DNA of 64,000 nucleotides from DATBFG01 sp036558645. Lineage in GTDB: Bacteria; Acidobacteriota; Terriglobia; Terriglobales; Acidobacteriaceae. Numbering within the stretch: the stretch's first letter is position 1; each line of letters starts with the position of its first letter. Under the pieces are notes generated by a model. It was not told the DNA's origin, did no database searches, and saw only the letters and a list, made by a program, of their open reading frames with translations. The stretch is taken from contig DATBFG010000078.1 in the NCBI GenBank assembly GCA_036558645.1, forward strand, positions 26,047 through 90,046, written 5' to 3'. Positions 25,362-34,329 of this stretch are shown piece by piece. Both the position numbers and the translations under genes were made by a program.

Positions 25362-27095
25362 CTAATTCTCCGACTTCTTAACCACGTAGGAACCGATGGC
25401 AAGCACATCCATGCGTGTGCGCTTAAAGCAATCGATGGCCTCGGCAGGAACGCACACGATGGGCTCGTTTTCATTAAAGCTGGTGTTCAGAATGACAGGT
25501 ATCCCGGTTTTACGATGAAATGCCTTGATCAGGTCGTAGTACAGCGGATTCTCGTCGCGGCTGACGGTCTGCAGGCGACCGGTGTCATCAACATGATTCA
25601 CAGCGCAAAGCTGCTCACGTTTCTCCGGGCGAATCTTGTATACGTGCAACATGAACGGAGACGGGTGATCGTGCTCGAAATATTCGTGCTGATACTCCGC
25701 CATGATGGATGGCGCAAATGGTCGAAACCATTCTCTGTGCTTGATGCGGGAATTCAAAATGTCTTTCATGTCCGGACGGCCCGGATGCGCAACTATCGAG
25801 CGGTTCCCCAAAGCGCGAGGCCCCCATTCCATGCGGCCCTGGAACCATCCGACAACGTTGCCCTCGGCGATCTGGTTGGCAACTTCCTCGAGCAACGATT
25901 GGCGGTTCAGTTTGGAGTACTTGAGTCCGGCAGCGTTCAGATCGGATTCGATGCGAACATCGTCGAAACATGGGCCCAGGTAAGAATGCTTCATGAAATA
26001 TTGACGAGGCTGCTTCAATTCCGAGTGATAAGTATGTAACGCGGCGCCGATGGCTAAACCCTCGTCTCCTGCTGCCGGCTGGATCCATGTGCGGCGAAAA
26101 GGAGTCTCGGTGAAAATCTTTCCGTTGAGGACGCTGTTTAAGGCACATCCTCCTGCGATGACAACATTCTCCTCAGGTACCTGACGATGCAAATCATTCA
26201 ATAGGTGGAAGCCGATCTCCTCGAAACGGTGCTGCATTGCATAAGCAAGATCCATGTCGCGCTGCGTGATTTCCGACTGGAGTTCACGCGGTTCACCAAA
26301 CATTCGAACCATGCCATCGGAAAAGTGTGGAGCCAGGCCAACCGTTCCATCTGGAAGTATCTGCATGCCCTGGTTGCTTCCGAGCGGCTTGAAGTAGTCA
26401 AGATCAAGCTCGAATGAGCCGTTTTTCTCGTGAACAATCTTCCGCACCTGGTCGCAATAGGTTGGCTTTCCATACGGCGCAAGACCCATGACCTTGCCCT
26501 CGTCACCGTATTTCTTGTAGCCGATGAACTCGCAGATCATCGTGTAGAAACTGCCGAGTGAGTGCGGAAGGTAGACGCGGTCGAGAATTTCGATGTCATC
26601 GCCTTCACAGCGCGCCTTCATCGCGGAAACAAAATCTCCCGAACCGTCGTAGCTGAAGCCTGCAGCCCGATCCCATGGCGAGCAATAATAGGCACTCGCA
26701 ATGTGTGCGATGTGGTGTTCGAGATGATGCTCCTCAAATTTCAGTTGATCTAGGTCAGTATCAAGGGCTCGTGCCAGCAGTGATCGGACATCCCTCGTCG
26801 ACTCCTTCCGCTGACGAAGGCGTATGAAATTGAGGATTTTCGCGGGATTCACCAACGCATACTGTACTTTTCTTGCCAGGTTTGCATCAGTGTCCTGGCC
26901 GACTGCGACATGGTCGACATCGCCGATTTTCGCGCCGACAAAATCAAGACAGGCTTTCACCGCAAGGGATGGAAACCCGGCGTAATGCTTCACACGGTTC
27001 AATCGTTCTTCAGCAATGGCAAATGCAACCTCGCCGTCCACGACGATGGCGGCTGAGGCGTCGGCGTGAAACATGTTCAGGCCCAGGATCAACAT
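25362..27095 (-). CDS. NodU/CmcH-family carbamoyltransferase
   Basis: This 577-residue enzyme would move a carbamoyl group from carbamoyl phosphate, through an adenylate, onto a sugar hydroxyl. The N-terminal Kae1-like domain has HHLEHHIAH (123-131) and FSYDGSGDF; the C-terminal YrdC-like part has GRMEWGPRALGNRS and NTSFNENEPIV. These are the nodulation-factor and cephalosporin carbamoyltransferase motifs. In polysaccharide operons such enzymes decorate glycans. It is encoded between the oxidoreductase and the propeller gene with tight spacing. Confidence 0.93.
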   Translation of the reverse strand: MLILGLNMFHADASAAIVVDGEVAFAIAEERLNRVKHYAGFPSLAVKACLDFVGAKIGDVDHVAVGQDTDANLARKVQYALVNPAKILNFIRLRQRKESTRDVRSLLARALDTDLDQLKFEEHHLEHHIAHIASAYYCSPWDRAAGFSYDGSGDFVSAMKARCEGDDIEILDRVYLPHSLGSFYTMICEFIGYKKYGDEGKVMGLAPYGKPTYCDQVRKIVHEKNGSFELDLDYFKPLGSNQGMQILPDGTVGLAPHFSDGMVRMFGEPRELQSEITQRDMDLAYAMQHRFEEIGFHLLNDLHRQVPEENVVIAGGCALNSVLNGKIFTETPFRRTWIQPAAGDEGLAIGAALHTYHSELKQPRQYFMKHSYLGPCFDDVRIESDLNAAGLKYSKLNRQSLLEEVANQIAEGNVVGWFQGRMEWGPRALGNRSIVAHPGRPDMKDILNSRIKHREWFRPFAPSIMAEYQHEYFEHDHPSPFMLHVYKIRPEKREQLCAVNHVDDTGRLQTVSRDENPLYYDLIKAFHRKTGIPVILNTSFNENEPIVCVPAEAIDCFKRTRMDVLAIGSYVVKKSEN

Positions 27096-27126
27096 GAATT
27101 AGAGGGTGGCCTTTCGCAGGATGAAT

Positions 27127-29322
27127 TCATTCTCTAGAATGCAAAACCGCTTTGGCGATGAACTGCGCCGGGTCTACAGCTACAGGTTGACCCGATAAAC
27201 GGGATTCTGCCGCACGCAAAGTTGTTAGCGTAGTCGCGACGATATCCTCGAAAGCGATCGGAGCGGGACTACCGGAGCGAATGGCCTTGGCGAACACCTG
27301 CCATTCCGTAACATGGCCTTTGTCCTGACGCAGATGCGAGCGCGTCACTTTTCGTTTTCCTCCCCGCACCAGTTCGAGTTGGCGGAAATCATCTAGCACC
27401 GCAACCGACCCTCCACCGAAGACCTCTACGCGTTCCTTCGAAAACGCCCGGTCGCCATTGGCCAGGTATGTGATAGTGCCATGCGATCCGTTTGTAAACT
27501 CCATGGTGATGATCACATTCTCGTTGCTACCCTCGAAGCTGCGTGTTTGTACTTGAGTCGGACTCTCGCCGACCAAGTAGGCCAGGAAGTCGACGAAGTG
27601 ACAAGCTTCCGCGAGGAGTCGTCCACCTCCTTGTTCGTTATCGTTAAGCCAGTGATCAGCCGGAAGTGAGCCGGCATTCACACGGTAGTGCAGAGCAAGC
27701 GGCCCTTTCATCTCAGATACAAAACGTTTCATCTGGATCGACATTGGAGCGAATCGCCGGTTGAAACCAACCACCAGAGAAGTTCGCGCCTGTGCGTGCG
27801 CTGTGATGATTTCGGCTAACTCCGCTTCGTGCAAGCAGAGTGGCTTCTCACAGAAAACATGTTTGCCTGATTGGAGGGCTGCGACCACCTGCTGCCCGTG
27901 CAGATGATTTCGTGTCGCAATCACCACGGTGTTAATGTTTGGATCGCGAAGTATTTCCGCCTCGTTGGTACAACAATACTCGAACTTGAACTTCTCGGTG
28001 CCGTTCCGTGCGCGGCGACCGGTGGCAGAGCACGCACCAACAAATGTGATGCCGTCCACTTGCTTCATCGCAGGTAATAAGGTGCTTTTAGCGAAGGTTC
28101 CAACCCCAAGCAGCCCAATGGAAATCACATCTCTTTTCTGCGACGAAACCTTGAATTTCCCCGGCATCATCTCCAGGCGCGGACTTTGGTCGTATGTGTC
28201 CTTGTACGTAATCAAAACGCCGAGAAAAGACTCGCTCCTTCCGCCCGTGATGACCTCGTACGCCTCTTTTGCTTGGTCAATCGGAACACGATGAGTGATG
28301 AGCGATCTGACGTTAACCTTCTCCTCGGCCAACAGATTGAGGAAGGCCTGCATATTGCGCGTCTCTGTCCAACGCACGTAGCCGATGGGGTAGTCGCGTC
28401 CCTTCTGTTCGTAAGCGGAGTCGTAACGTCCGGGTCCGTACGAACGCGAGACGCGGAACTGCAATTCCTTTTCGTAATATCCCTTACGATCGATGTCCAT
28501 TCCGACCGTTCCGACTGCGACAACTATCCCGCGATCGCGAACCACGTTGCTCGCCAGGTTCACGGGTTCACTGCTGGCAGTCTCGGCAGTGATCAGGACT
28601 GAGTCAACACCAAGGCCAGACGATTGATCGATACAAAGTGCCTCAAATTCCTGGCTAGAAAATGTGGCCTGATCCGTGCCCAAGTCTCTGGCCAAGGAAG
28701 CTCGTGATGAGGACAGATCGAGGCCGATCACCCGGCATCCAGCAGCTTTGAGCAGTTGCGCAGTGAGTTGACCAACCAGGCCAAGGCCTATTACGGCAAC
28801 GATATCTCCGATCTTGACATCAGCCGTGCGGATACCGTGCAGCGCCACGGCTCCCATCGTCGTAAAAGCAGCCTCGTCGAAGCTCACCTCAGTGCTGGAG
28901 ATCTTCGCGTTCAACAACTGTGGAACGGCGGCGCATTCGGCGTGAACAGCGTAGCCGGCTCCGGCGCAGGCTACGCGATCACCCACTGAAAACCCATTCA
29001 CACCGTCACCAACCTCGATAACAGTTCCGGCACTGCTATAGCCTAGGGAGAGCGGCTCATCGAGCCGGCTGCGCACTGCCGAAACGGCGGTCAGAATGCC
29101 GTCACGACGCGCTTTTCCCATCACTTCGCGCACAAGGTCGGGTCGAGCTTTTGCCTTCTGAAGAAGATTCTTGCTGGCAAACTCCACAACGGCGCGCTCC
29201 GTCCCGGCGGACACCAGCGACGCGGCGATTTGTACTAAGACACATCCCGGCAGCAGTTTTGGCACGGGCACTTCCTCAACGGAGATCTGTCCTGTACGGG
29301 CATGCTGCAAAACCTGCTTCAT
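27127..29322 (-). CDS. Two-domain oxidoreductase (zinc-type alcohol dehydrogenase fused to Gfo/Idh/MocA)
   Basis: This 731-residue fusion has a medium-chain dehydrogenase half (GroES-like start, VIGLGLVGQLTAQLLKAAG coenzyme site at about 180) and a Gfo/Idh/MocA half from about residue 395 (ISIGLLGVGTFAKSTLLPAM, CEKPLCL). Such fusions recur in exopolysaccharide operons with asparagine-synthetase-like and glycosyltransferase genes, often beside heparinase II/III. The substrate is not known, and a sugar or sugar-nucleotide is inferred. It overlaps the asparagine synthetase stop by 4 bases. Confidence 0.9.
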   Translation of the reverse strand: MKQVLQHARTGQISVEEVPVPKLLPGCVLVQIAASLVSAGTERAVVEFASKNLLQKAKARPDLVREVMGKARRDGILTAVSAVRSRLDEPLSLGYSSAGTVIEVGDGVNGFSVGDRVACAGAGYAVHAECAAVPQLLNAKISSTEVSFDEAAFTTMGAVALHGIRTADVKIGDIVAVIGLGLVGQLTAQLLKAAGCRVIGLDLSSSRASLARDLGTDQATFSSQEFEALCIDQSSGLGVDSVLITAETASSEPVNLASNVVRDRGIVVAVGTVGMDIDRKGYYEKELQFRVSRSYGPGRYDSAYEQKGRDYPIGYVRWTETRNMQAFLNLLAEEKVNVRSLITHRVPIDQAKEAYEVITGGRSESFLGVLITYKDTYDQSPRLEMMPGKFKVSSQKRDVISIGLLGVGTFAKSTLLPAMKQVDGITFVGACSATGRRARNGTEKFKFEYCCTNEAEILRDPNINTVVIATRNHLHGQQVVAALQSGKHVFCEKPLCLHEAELAEIITAHAQARTSLVVGFNRRFAPMSIQMKRFVSEMKGPLALHYRVNAGSLPADHWLNDNEQGGGRLLAEACHFVDFLAYLVGESPTQVQTRSFEGSNENVIITMEFTNGSHGTITYLANGDRAFSKERVEVFGGGSVAVLDDFRQLELVRGGKRKVTRSHLRQDKGHVTEWQVFAKAIRSGSPAPIAFEDIVATTLTTLRAAESRLSGQPVAVDPAQFIAKAVLHSRE

Positions 29323-31310
29323 GCGTTAGCCGCCTGCGGAAGGGCAGAATAGTTCGGCGCAGTCCGCTTTGTCTCTTTGTCAAGGAATACCTGGCACCAG
29401 AGTTCTAGTGTGAGGAACTGCCAGATTTGCATCGACCAGTCTCGCTTGCCGACGCGGTGTTCGTCCACATATTCACGAACAACCTCGGGCCGGAATATGC
29501 CGCGGTCTCTTATGCGAGAAGGCGCGAGCAGATCGTCCACCATTTCGCGCAGGTCATTGGCTAGCCAATAGTCAACGGGAGCAGCAAACCCCGCCTTCGG
29601 CTGCCGTAAAACTTCGGACGGTAATACGTCTCGCATGGCCTGCCGGAAAATGTGCTTCGTTGTCGGATTTATGAACCCTTTCAGTTTTAAATGCGGAGGC
29701 ACGTTCCACGCGACAAATTCCACCAGTTCGCGATCAAGGAAAGGCACGCGAATCTCTACCGAAGATGCCATGCTCATCTTGTCGTTGTAGGTCAGATTCA
29801 GGCTAGTCATGAAAATCTTGGTATCGACATACAGCATCTGGTTGAGAAAATCTGCGTCCTCCACTCGTTTGAATGAATCCCTATGCTGCGCCAGAGGGTC
29901 GTATTCCTCGATCTGCGCGGCCCATTCTGTCCGGTAAAGCGACTTCTTCTGCGGGCCATCAAGATATGTGCAATTCATCACGAACCGATCGACACCGGGC
30001 AGCGAGGCACTCCGAGACATCTTTTTGGCAAGTCTTATGGAGCCTTTTAGAGAACTGCCACGAGGTTCGCGCAAATTGCCTAGTCCTGACTCTGTGAAGT
30101 GCCGCAGCGTGGATGGAAACCGGCGATAAAGCTCGGCCCAGTAGTGCGCCGCGTACTTTCGATATCCGGCAAAGAGTTCGTCGCCGCCAACGCCTGACAG
30201 CAATACCGTGGCATGTTCGCGTGCCTGGCGGCAAACGACATACGCAGCAAGAATGGCCGGATCCGCTGTAGGTTCATCCATGTGCCACACCAGACGCGGC
30301 AGTAATTCAGCCACGTTCGGCTCAACCACGATGATTTCGTTCTCAAAGCCAAGATCTTTCGCCAAGCGTGCAGGCACCCCGGGATCATCCAGCGTGTTTT
30401 CGCCAACCAGATACTTTTCGGGAAAGGTAATGGTGTAAGTTCGCAATGGCCGATGCGCGTGCCTAGCCATCATGGCCACGATACTTGACGAATCCAGGCC
30501 CGCGCTGAGGAATGCACCCACGGGGACGTCACTTACCAGCTGAGACTGAACCGAAGCTTCAAAGCGTGCTCGCGTCTCACTGGCAAGGTCTTTTTCCGAC
30601 CATAGATATTCGTGATCTGCAGGCGGAAAAGCCAGGTCCCAGTACTTGGAGATGGTGAGGCGTCCGGCACGAAATGTCGCGCTATGTCCTGCCGGCAGCT
30701 TATACACCCCGCGAAAGATCGTCCCGGGATCAGGTACCCAGAGAAACGTCAGATACTGATGCAGCGCCCGTACATCGATCTCAGGAGACACATCCGGGAC
30801 CTGCAGTAATGCCTTGATTTCGGACGCAAAAGCGAATCGATCTCCGCAATGGAAGTAATAAAGTGGCTTTACGCCGAAATGGTCGCGAGCCAGGAACATC
30901 GTCGGCTCACCGGAACGTAGGTCGCATATGGCAAATGCGAACATACCCTTTAAGCGCCTGACACAATCCGCGCCTTCCTCTTCATAAAGACGCAGAAGTA
31001 CTTCCGTGTCGGTATTTGAAAAAAATCGATGGCCTTTTTTCTTCAGCCTCTCGCGCAATTCGGCGAAGTTGTAGATCTCGCCGTTATAGGTAATCCAGAG
31101 CGTGCGGTCCACGTTGTGCATCGGCATGTGGCCGCTCGACGACGGATCGATAATCGCCAAGCGTCGACTGCCTAAGCCCATGTAAGTGCCATCAGGGAAC
31201 CGCTGATCCCATACTCCGGCGTCATCAGGCCCGCGATGCGCTTGCACCCAAGCCATGCGAGTCAGAGTTTCGCGATCTCCGCAGTTCGCTAGCCCATTAA
31301 TACCGCACAT
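29319..31310 (-). CDS. asnB: Asparagine synthetase (glutamine-hydrolysing)-like protein 1
   Basis: The 663-residue protein has an N-terminal Ntn glutaminase domain starting at the nucleophile C2 (MCGINGLANCG). The ATP-pyrophosphatase synthetase domain follows, with FLSAGLDSSSIVA, an A-for-G change in the usual SGGxDS loop that is common in polysaccharide-linked members. In such operons these proteins may amidate uronic acids rather than make asparagine; this is inference. It is preceded 9 bases upstream by the GT2 gene and shares the operon with a second copy. Confidence 0.92.
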   Translation of the reverse strand: MCGINGLANCGDRETLTRMAWVQAHRGPDDAGVWDQRFPDGTYMGLGSRRLAIIDPSSSGHMPMHNVDRTLWITYNGEIYNFAELRERLKKKGHRFFSNTDTEVLLRLYEEEGADCVRRLKGMFAFAICDLRSGEPTMFLARDHFGVKPLYYFHCGDRFAFASEIKALLQVPDVSPEIDVRALHQYLTFLWVPDPGTIFRGVYKLPAGHSATFRAGRLTISKYWDLAFPPADHEYLWSEKDLASETRARFEASVQSQLVSDVPVGAFLSAGLDSSSIVAMMARHAHRPLRTYTITFPEKYLVGENTLDDPGVPARLAKDLGFENEIIVVEPNVAELLPRLVWHMDEPTADPAILAAYVVCRQAREHATVLLSGVGGDELFAGYRKYAAHYWAELYRRFPSTLRHFTESGLGNLREPRGSSLKGSIRLAKKMSRSASLPGVDRFVMNCTYLDGPQKKSLYRTEWAAQIEEYDPLAQHRDSFKRVEDADFLNQMLYVDTKIFMTSLNLTYNDKMSMASSVEIRVPFLDRELVEFVAWNVPPHLKLKGFINPTTKHIFRQAMRDVLPSEVLRQPKAGFAAPVDYWLANDLREMVDDLLAPSRIRDRGIFRPEVVREYVDEHRVGKRDWSMQIWQFLTLELWCQVFLDKETKRTAPNYSALPQAANA

Positions 31311-31319
31311 GGTCGATGT

Positions 31320-32195
31320 TCAGCCCCTTGCGTTCTGAAGTTCGTAGATCTTGGCCTTCACTTGAAAGAACTGAATGCCCTGCATGCCGCAATAGATCAA
31401 CCCTGGGATGCCGTCGAGAAAACCGAAGCGCAAAATGTACTTGTAGATGAAAAACATGAAAGGAGAGCCGGGAAGCGCAAACAACCACTTGCGCAACCAG
31501 CGACGGCGCTGAGCCTGTATCCCGAAGAGTGCTGCTGGCAATTCTTCCCTGCCCTGGTTGCCCCGCAGCCAAACGTTCGCTTCCCAGTTGGAATACTCGT
31601 CATGTTTGCGGATGTAGCGGGAGAGGGACTCTACATTGTGGTGCGACAAAGGATTCTTGAGCTTTCCAGCTTTGCCGTTCAGCACCACATGCTCGTGTAC
31701 TTCCATGTCGCACATGCTGGGGTCCTGGTCCCTCAGTCGACACTCAAATCGTCCTTTTTCGCGGCGGAAAAGAGAAAGCTTGTAGAAGTTTGTGCCGCCA
31801 TGGCGAAGTTTTCGTCCCAAGAAGTGCATTTGCAATTCGATGAAATAGCCGTCACAGTCGGGGTTCTGGATCGCCGTGCGGATTTCTTCTTCCAGCGTTG
31901 GGGTCAAAGCCTCGTCTGCATCAATCAGGAAGACCCACTCGTAGCTAAGGGGAAGCGTATCGATGGCCCATTGACGCTTCTTCGGCCATCCGCCTGGGTA
32001 GTGAAACTGTATGACGTGTGCACCGTAAGTGCGAGCGATCTGGACTGTGGCGTCCTCGCTTTGCGAGTCGATGACATAGACCTCACCGAGCCCTCGAAGA
32101 GAGTCGAGGCAACGCCCCAGATTGCGCGCCTCGTTACGCACTGGGACGATGACGCTGACCGGCAAGCGTGAAAACGCAGCCGGTGCAACACTCAT
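31320..32195 (-). CDS. Glycosyltransferase family 2
   Basis: This GT-A enzyme of about 291 residues begins PVSVIVPVRNEARNLGRC and has the DxD-like metal site in LIDADEALTP, followed by an acceptor region with HNVESLSRYIRKHDEYS. That pattern is seen in GT2 enzymes related to WaaE/KdtX-type transferases. The frame is open from 32297, and I chose ATG 32195, just before the domain. Hydrophobic helices at the C-terminus may attach it to the membrane. The sugar is unknown. Confidence 0.9.
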   Translation of the reverse strand: MSVAPAAFSRLPVSVIVPVRNEARNLGRCLDSLRGLGEVYVIDSQSEDATVQIARTYGAHVIQFHYPGGWPKKRQWAIDTLPLSYEWVFLIDADEALTPTLEEEIRTAIQNPDCDGYFIELQMHFLGRKLRHGGTNFYKLSLFRREKGRFECRLRDQDPSMCDMEVHEHVVLNGKAGKLKNPLSHHNVESLSRYIRKHDEYSNWEANVWLRGNQGREELPAALFGIQAQRRRWLRKWLFALPGSPFMFFIYKYILRFGFLDGIPGLIYCGMQGIQFFQVKAKIYELQNARG

Positions 32196-32339
32196 AGTGA
32201 GCTCTTCTGATCGCAGCATGAATAATGGCGATTGCTGCCGACATCTTATCGTGAATCGCTGTGAATCGAACCAGAGGAGAATGCGTAACTGTTGCAAGTT
32301 TTGGTATCGGCTATAAACGGCGATTTCTGTCCGAGCAGT

Positions 32340-34250
32340 TCACTTTGCACTGATGCCGTACATGCGGCACCAATTCTCGAGCACATACAAGGCCCATGGT
32401 CGTGACCAGGCGGTCTGGCCACGCAGAAAATCCTGCCAGACATCTTGCACAGCAGAAGCATGTAACATCGTTGCTAAGGGCCCGTCCGCTGTGGAATGCA
32501 GCATCTTCTCCACTTCCGGACGTAGTTCATCCTTGAGCCAATGCTCGAATGGAAGGGTGAATCCTCGCTTCGTCCTGCTCACGACTTCCTTTGGAATCGC
32601 ACCGGCGAGTGCATTCACGAGCACCGACTTCGGCGTGTCAGCGCTAAGTTTCCAGTCCCCGGGTAACCGCATCGCGAGTTCAGTCAGCTTGTGGTCGATC
32701 AGTGGCACTCTCAGCTCCAATCCGTGCGCCATACTCATCACGTCGGCATCTCTAAGCAACGTGTTCAGCATGTAACCTCGCATCTCCAAATACGACACAC
32801 GGTTCACAGGGTCAAGACCGCGTGCGTGCTCGAGCGCACGTTTCTGCGCAAGGCTGGCGCGGGTTTCTGTTTGGCTGTCAACATGGGCACGCAATCGATT
32901 GCGCAGCTGGTCGGTGAACAGGCCACGTGAGAGAAAACACGAATGGATGAAACCATACTCCTGACGCACTAAGTCCGACAGTTTGCGATTTTGGTCACTG
33001 CTGGGTACCAGCGCTGAGAAGGTCCCGGCCGCCGCCTTACGAATCATGCGTGGGACGTGAGACCAGAGGCGCGAGAAGCGCTCCATACGCGGAACCGTCG
33101 AGAAACTCGAATAACCTCCAAATAATTCATCCCCACCCAATCCGGAAAGGGCCACTTTTACTCCCGCGGCCCGAGTTTGCCGCGAAATAAGGTAGGTGTT
33201 GAGACCGTCGATTGAAGGCTGATCCATGGCCTTCACTGCGTGCGGAATTGCTTCCAGGGCATCGAATTGCGAGACCATGATCTCGTGATGGCGGGTAGCA
33301 AACTCGCGGGCAATCTGCCTCGAATATTGAGCCTCACTGTAATCGGATTCGCGGAATACGATTGAAAATGTATCGACATGAACTCCACTGCGGGACAGAA
33401 TTCCGGCAATCGCGCTAGAGTCAATCCCGCCTGAAAGAAAGACTCCGACCGGGACATCGCTGACTGTTTGCATTCGCACCGATTCATCTACCGCGCGCTG
33501 AACTTCCTCCACCATTCGCTCTCGATTCGTAGCGAGCGGACGGTTGGTTCCAGCGCTTGTGGGGATGTCCCAATACAGCTCCTCACGCGCACGCCCTCGG
33601 TCCCACGTAAGCGCGTGGCCTGGACGCAGATTCGACACCCCTTCGATCAGGGTAATGGGATCGCAAGCTGAGCCGAATTCCAGGTAGTTCACCAGGCCCG
33701 CCGCATCCAGTCGGTGCGGAACCATTCCGGTTCCTAACAGCGTGCGCACTTCTGAAGCGATCAGCAGATAATTGGAGGATTGGCAGTAATAGAGCGGCTT
33801 GATACCCATGGGGTCGCGAGCCGCGAACAATCGACGACGTTGAACATCCCAAAGCGCGAAGGCAAACATTCCTCGCAGTTGTTCGAGACAGGCAGTTCCC
33901 CAACGCGCATAAGCCTTCAACAACACCTCGGTATCGGAGTGACCTTGAAAACGAACGTCGTCATGTCTCAGGGAGTCGCGGATTTCGCGAAAGTTGTAAA
34001 TCTCTCCATTAAAGACGATCCAGTTGCCTGTTTCAGGATCCCGCATAGGCTGGTGTCCCAGCGGAGAGAGGTCCTGGATGGCCAGCCGCCGGCTCCCCAA
34101 CCCGATTTCAACAGGCTCAGGAGTGAGGTCACCAACGATGACCGTGCCGGAATCATCAGGTCCACGGTGCGCCAACGACAGGGTCGCCCGTTCCAGCACA
34201 TCCTTGGGTACGTTCGCGTTGTATGCTGCGATTGCGACGATTCCGCACAT
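32340..34250 (-). CDS. asnB: Asparagine synthetase (glutamine-hydrolysing)-like protein 2
   Basis: This 636-residue paralogue begins MCGIVAIAAYNAN, so the start must be ATG 34250 for C2 to become the N-terminal nucleophile; the frame is open to 34286. The synthetase domain has the intact FLSGGIDSSAIAG loop and GLGGDELFGGY. It heads the eight-gene operon, 144 bases before the GT2 gene. It diverges from trehalase with a 73-base gap. Two such paralogues in one operon suggest two amidations or specialised substrates. Confidence 0.93.
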   Translation of the reverse strand: MCGIVAIAAYNANVPKDVLERATLSLAHRGPDDSGTVIVGDLTPEPVEIGLGSRRLAIQDLSPLGHQPMRDPETGNWIVFNGEIYNFREIRDSLRHDDVRFQGHSDTEVLLKAYARWGTACLEQLRGMFAFALWDVQRRRLFAARDPMGIKPLYYCQSSNYLLIASEVRTLLGTGMVPHRLDAAGLVNYLEFGSACDPITLIEGVSNLRPGHALTWDRGRAREELYWDIPTSAGTNRPLATNRERMVEEVQRAVDESVRMQTVSDVPVGVFLSGGIDSSAIAGILSRSGVHVDTFSIVFRESDYSEAQYSRQIAREFATRHHEIMVSQFDALEAIPHAVKAMDQPSIDGLNTYLISRQTRAAGVKVALSGLGGDELFGGYSSFSTVPRMERFSRLWSHVPRMIRKAAAGTFSALVPSSDQNRKLSDLVRQEYGFIHSCFLSRGLFTDQLRNRLRAHVDSQTETRASLAQKRALEHARGLDPVNRVSYLEMRGYMLNTLLRDADVMSMAHGLELRVPLIDHKLTELAMRLPGDWKLSADTPKSVLVNALAGAIPKEVVSRTKRGFTLPFEHWLKDELRPEVEKMLHSTADGPLATMLHASAVQDVWQDFLRGQTAWSRPWALYVLENWCRMYGISAK

Positions 34251-34329
34251 CTTCGCTTCACAGTAGCCGATGGACGAGGCGATCACAACCTGATTCCAAC
34301 CGGCAGCTGTTGTTGAAAAAGGTATGATT

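Noticed and set aside
31362..32171. 269-codon plus-strand frame opposite the GT2 gene
   Set aside because: It is antisense to a clear GT2 with intact motifs and has no similarity of its own.
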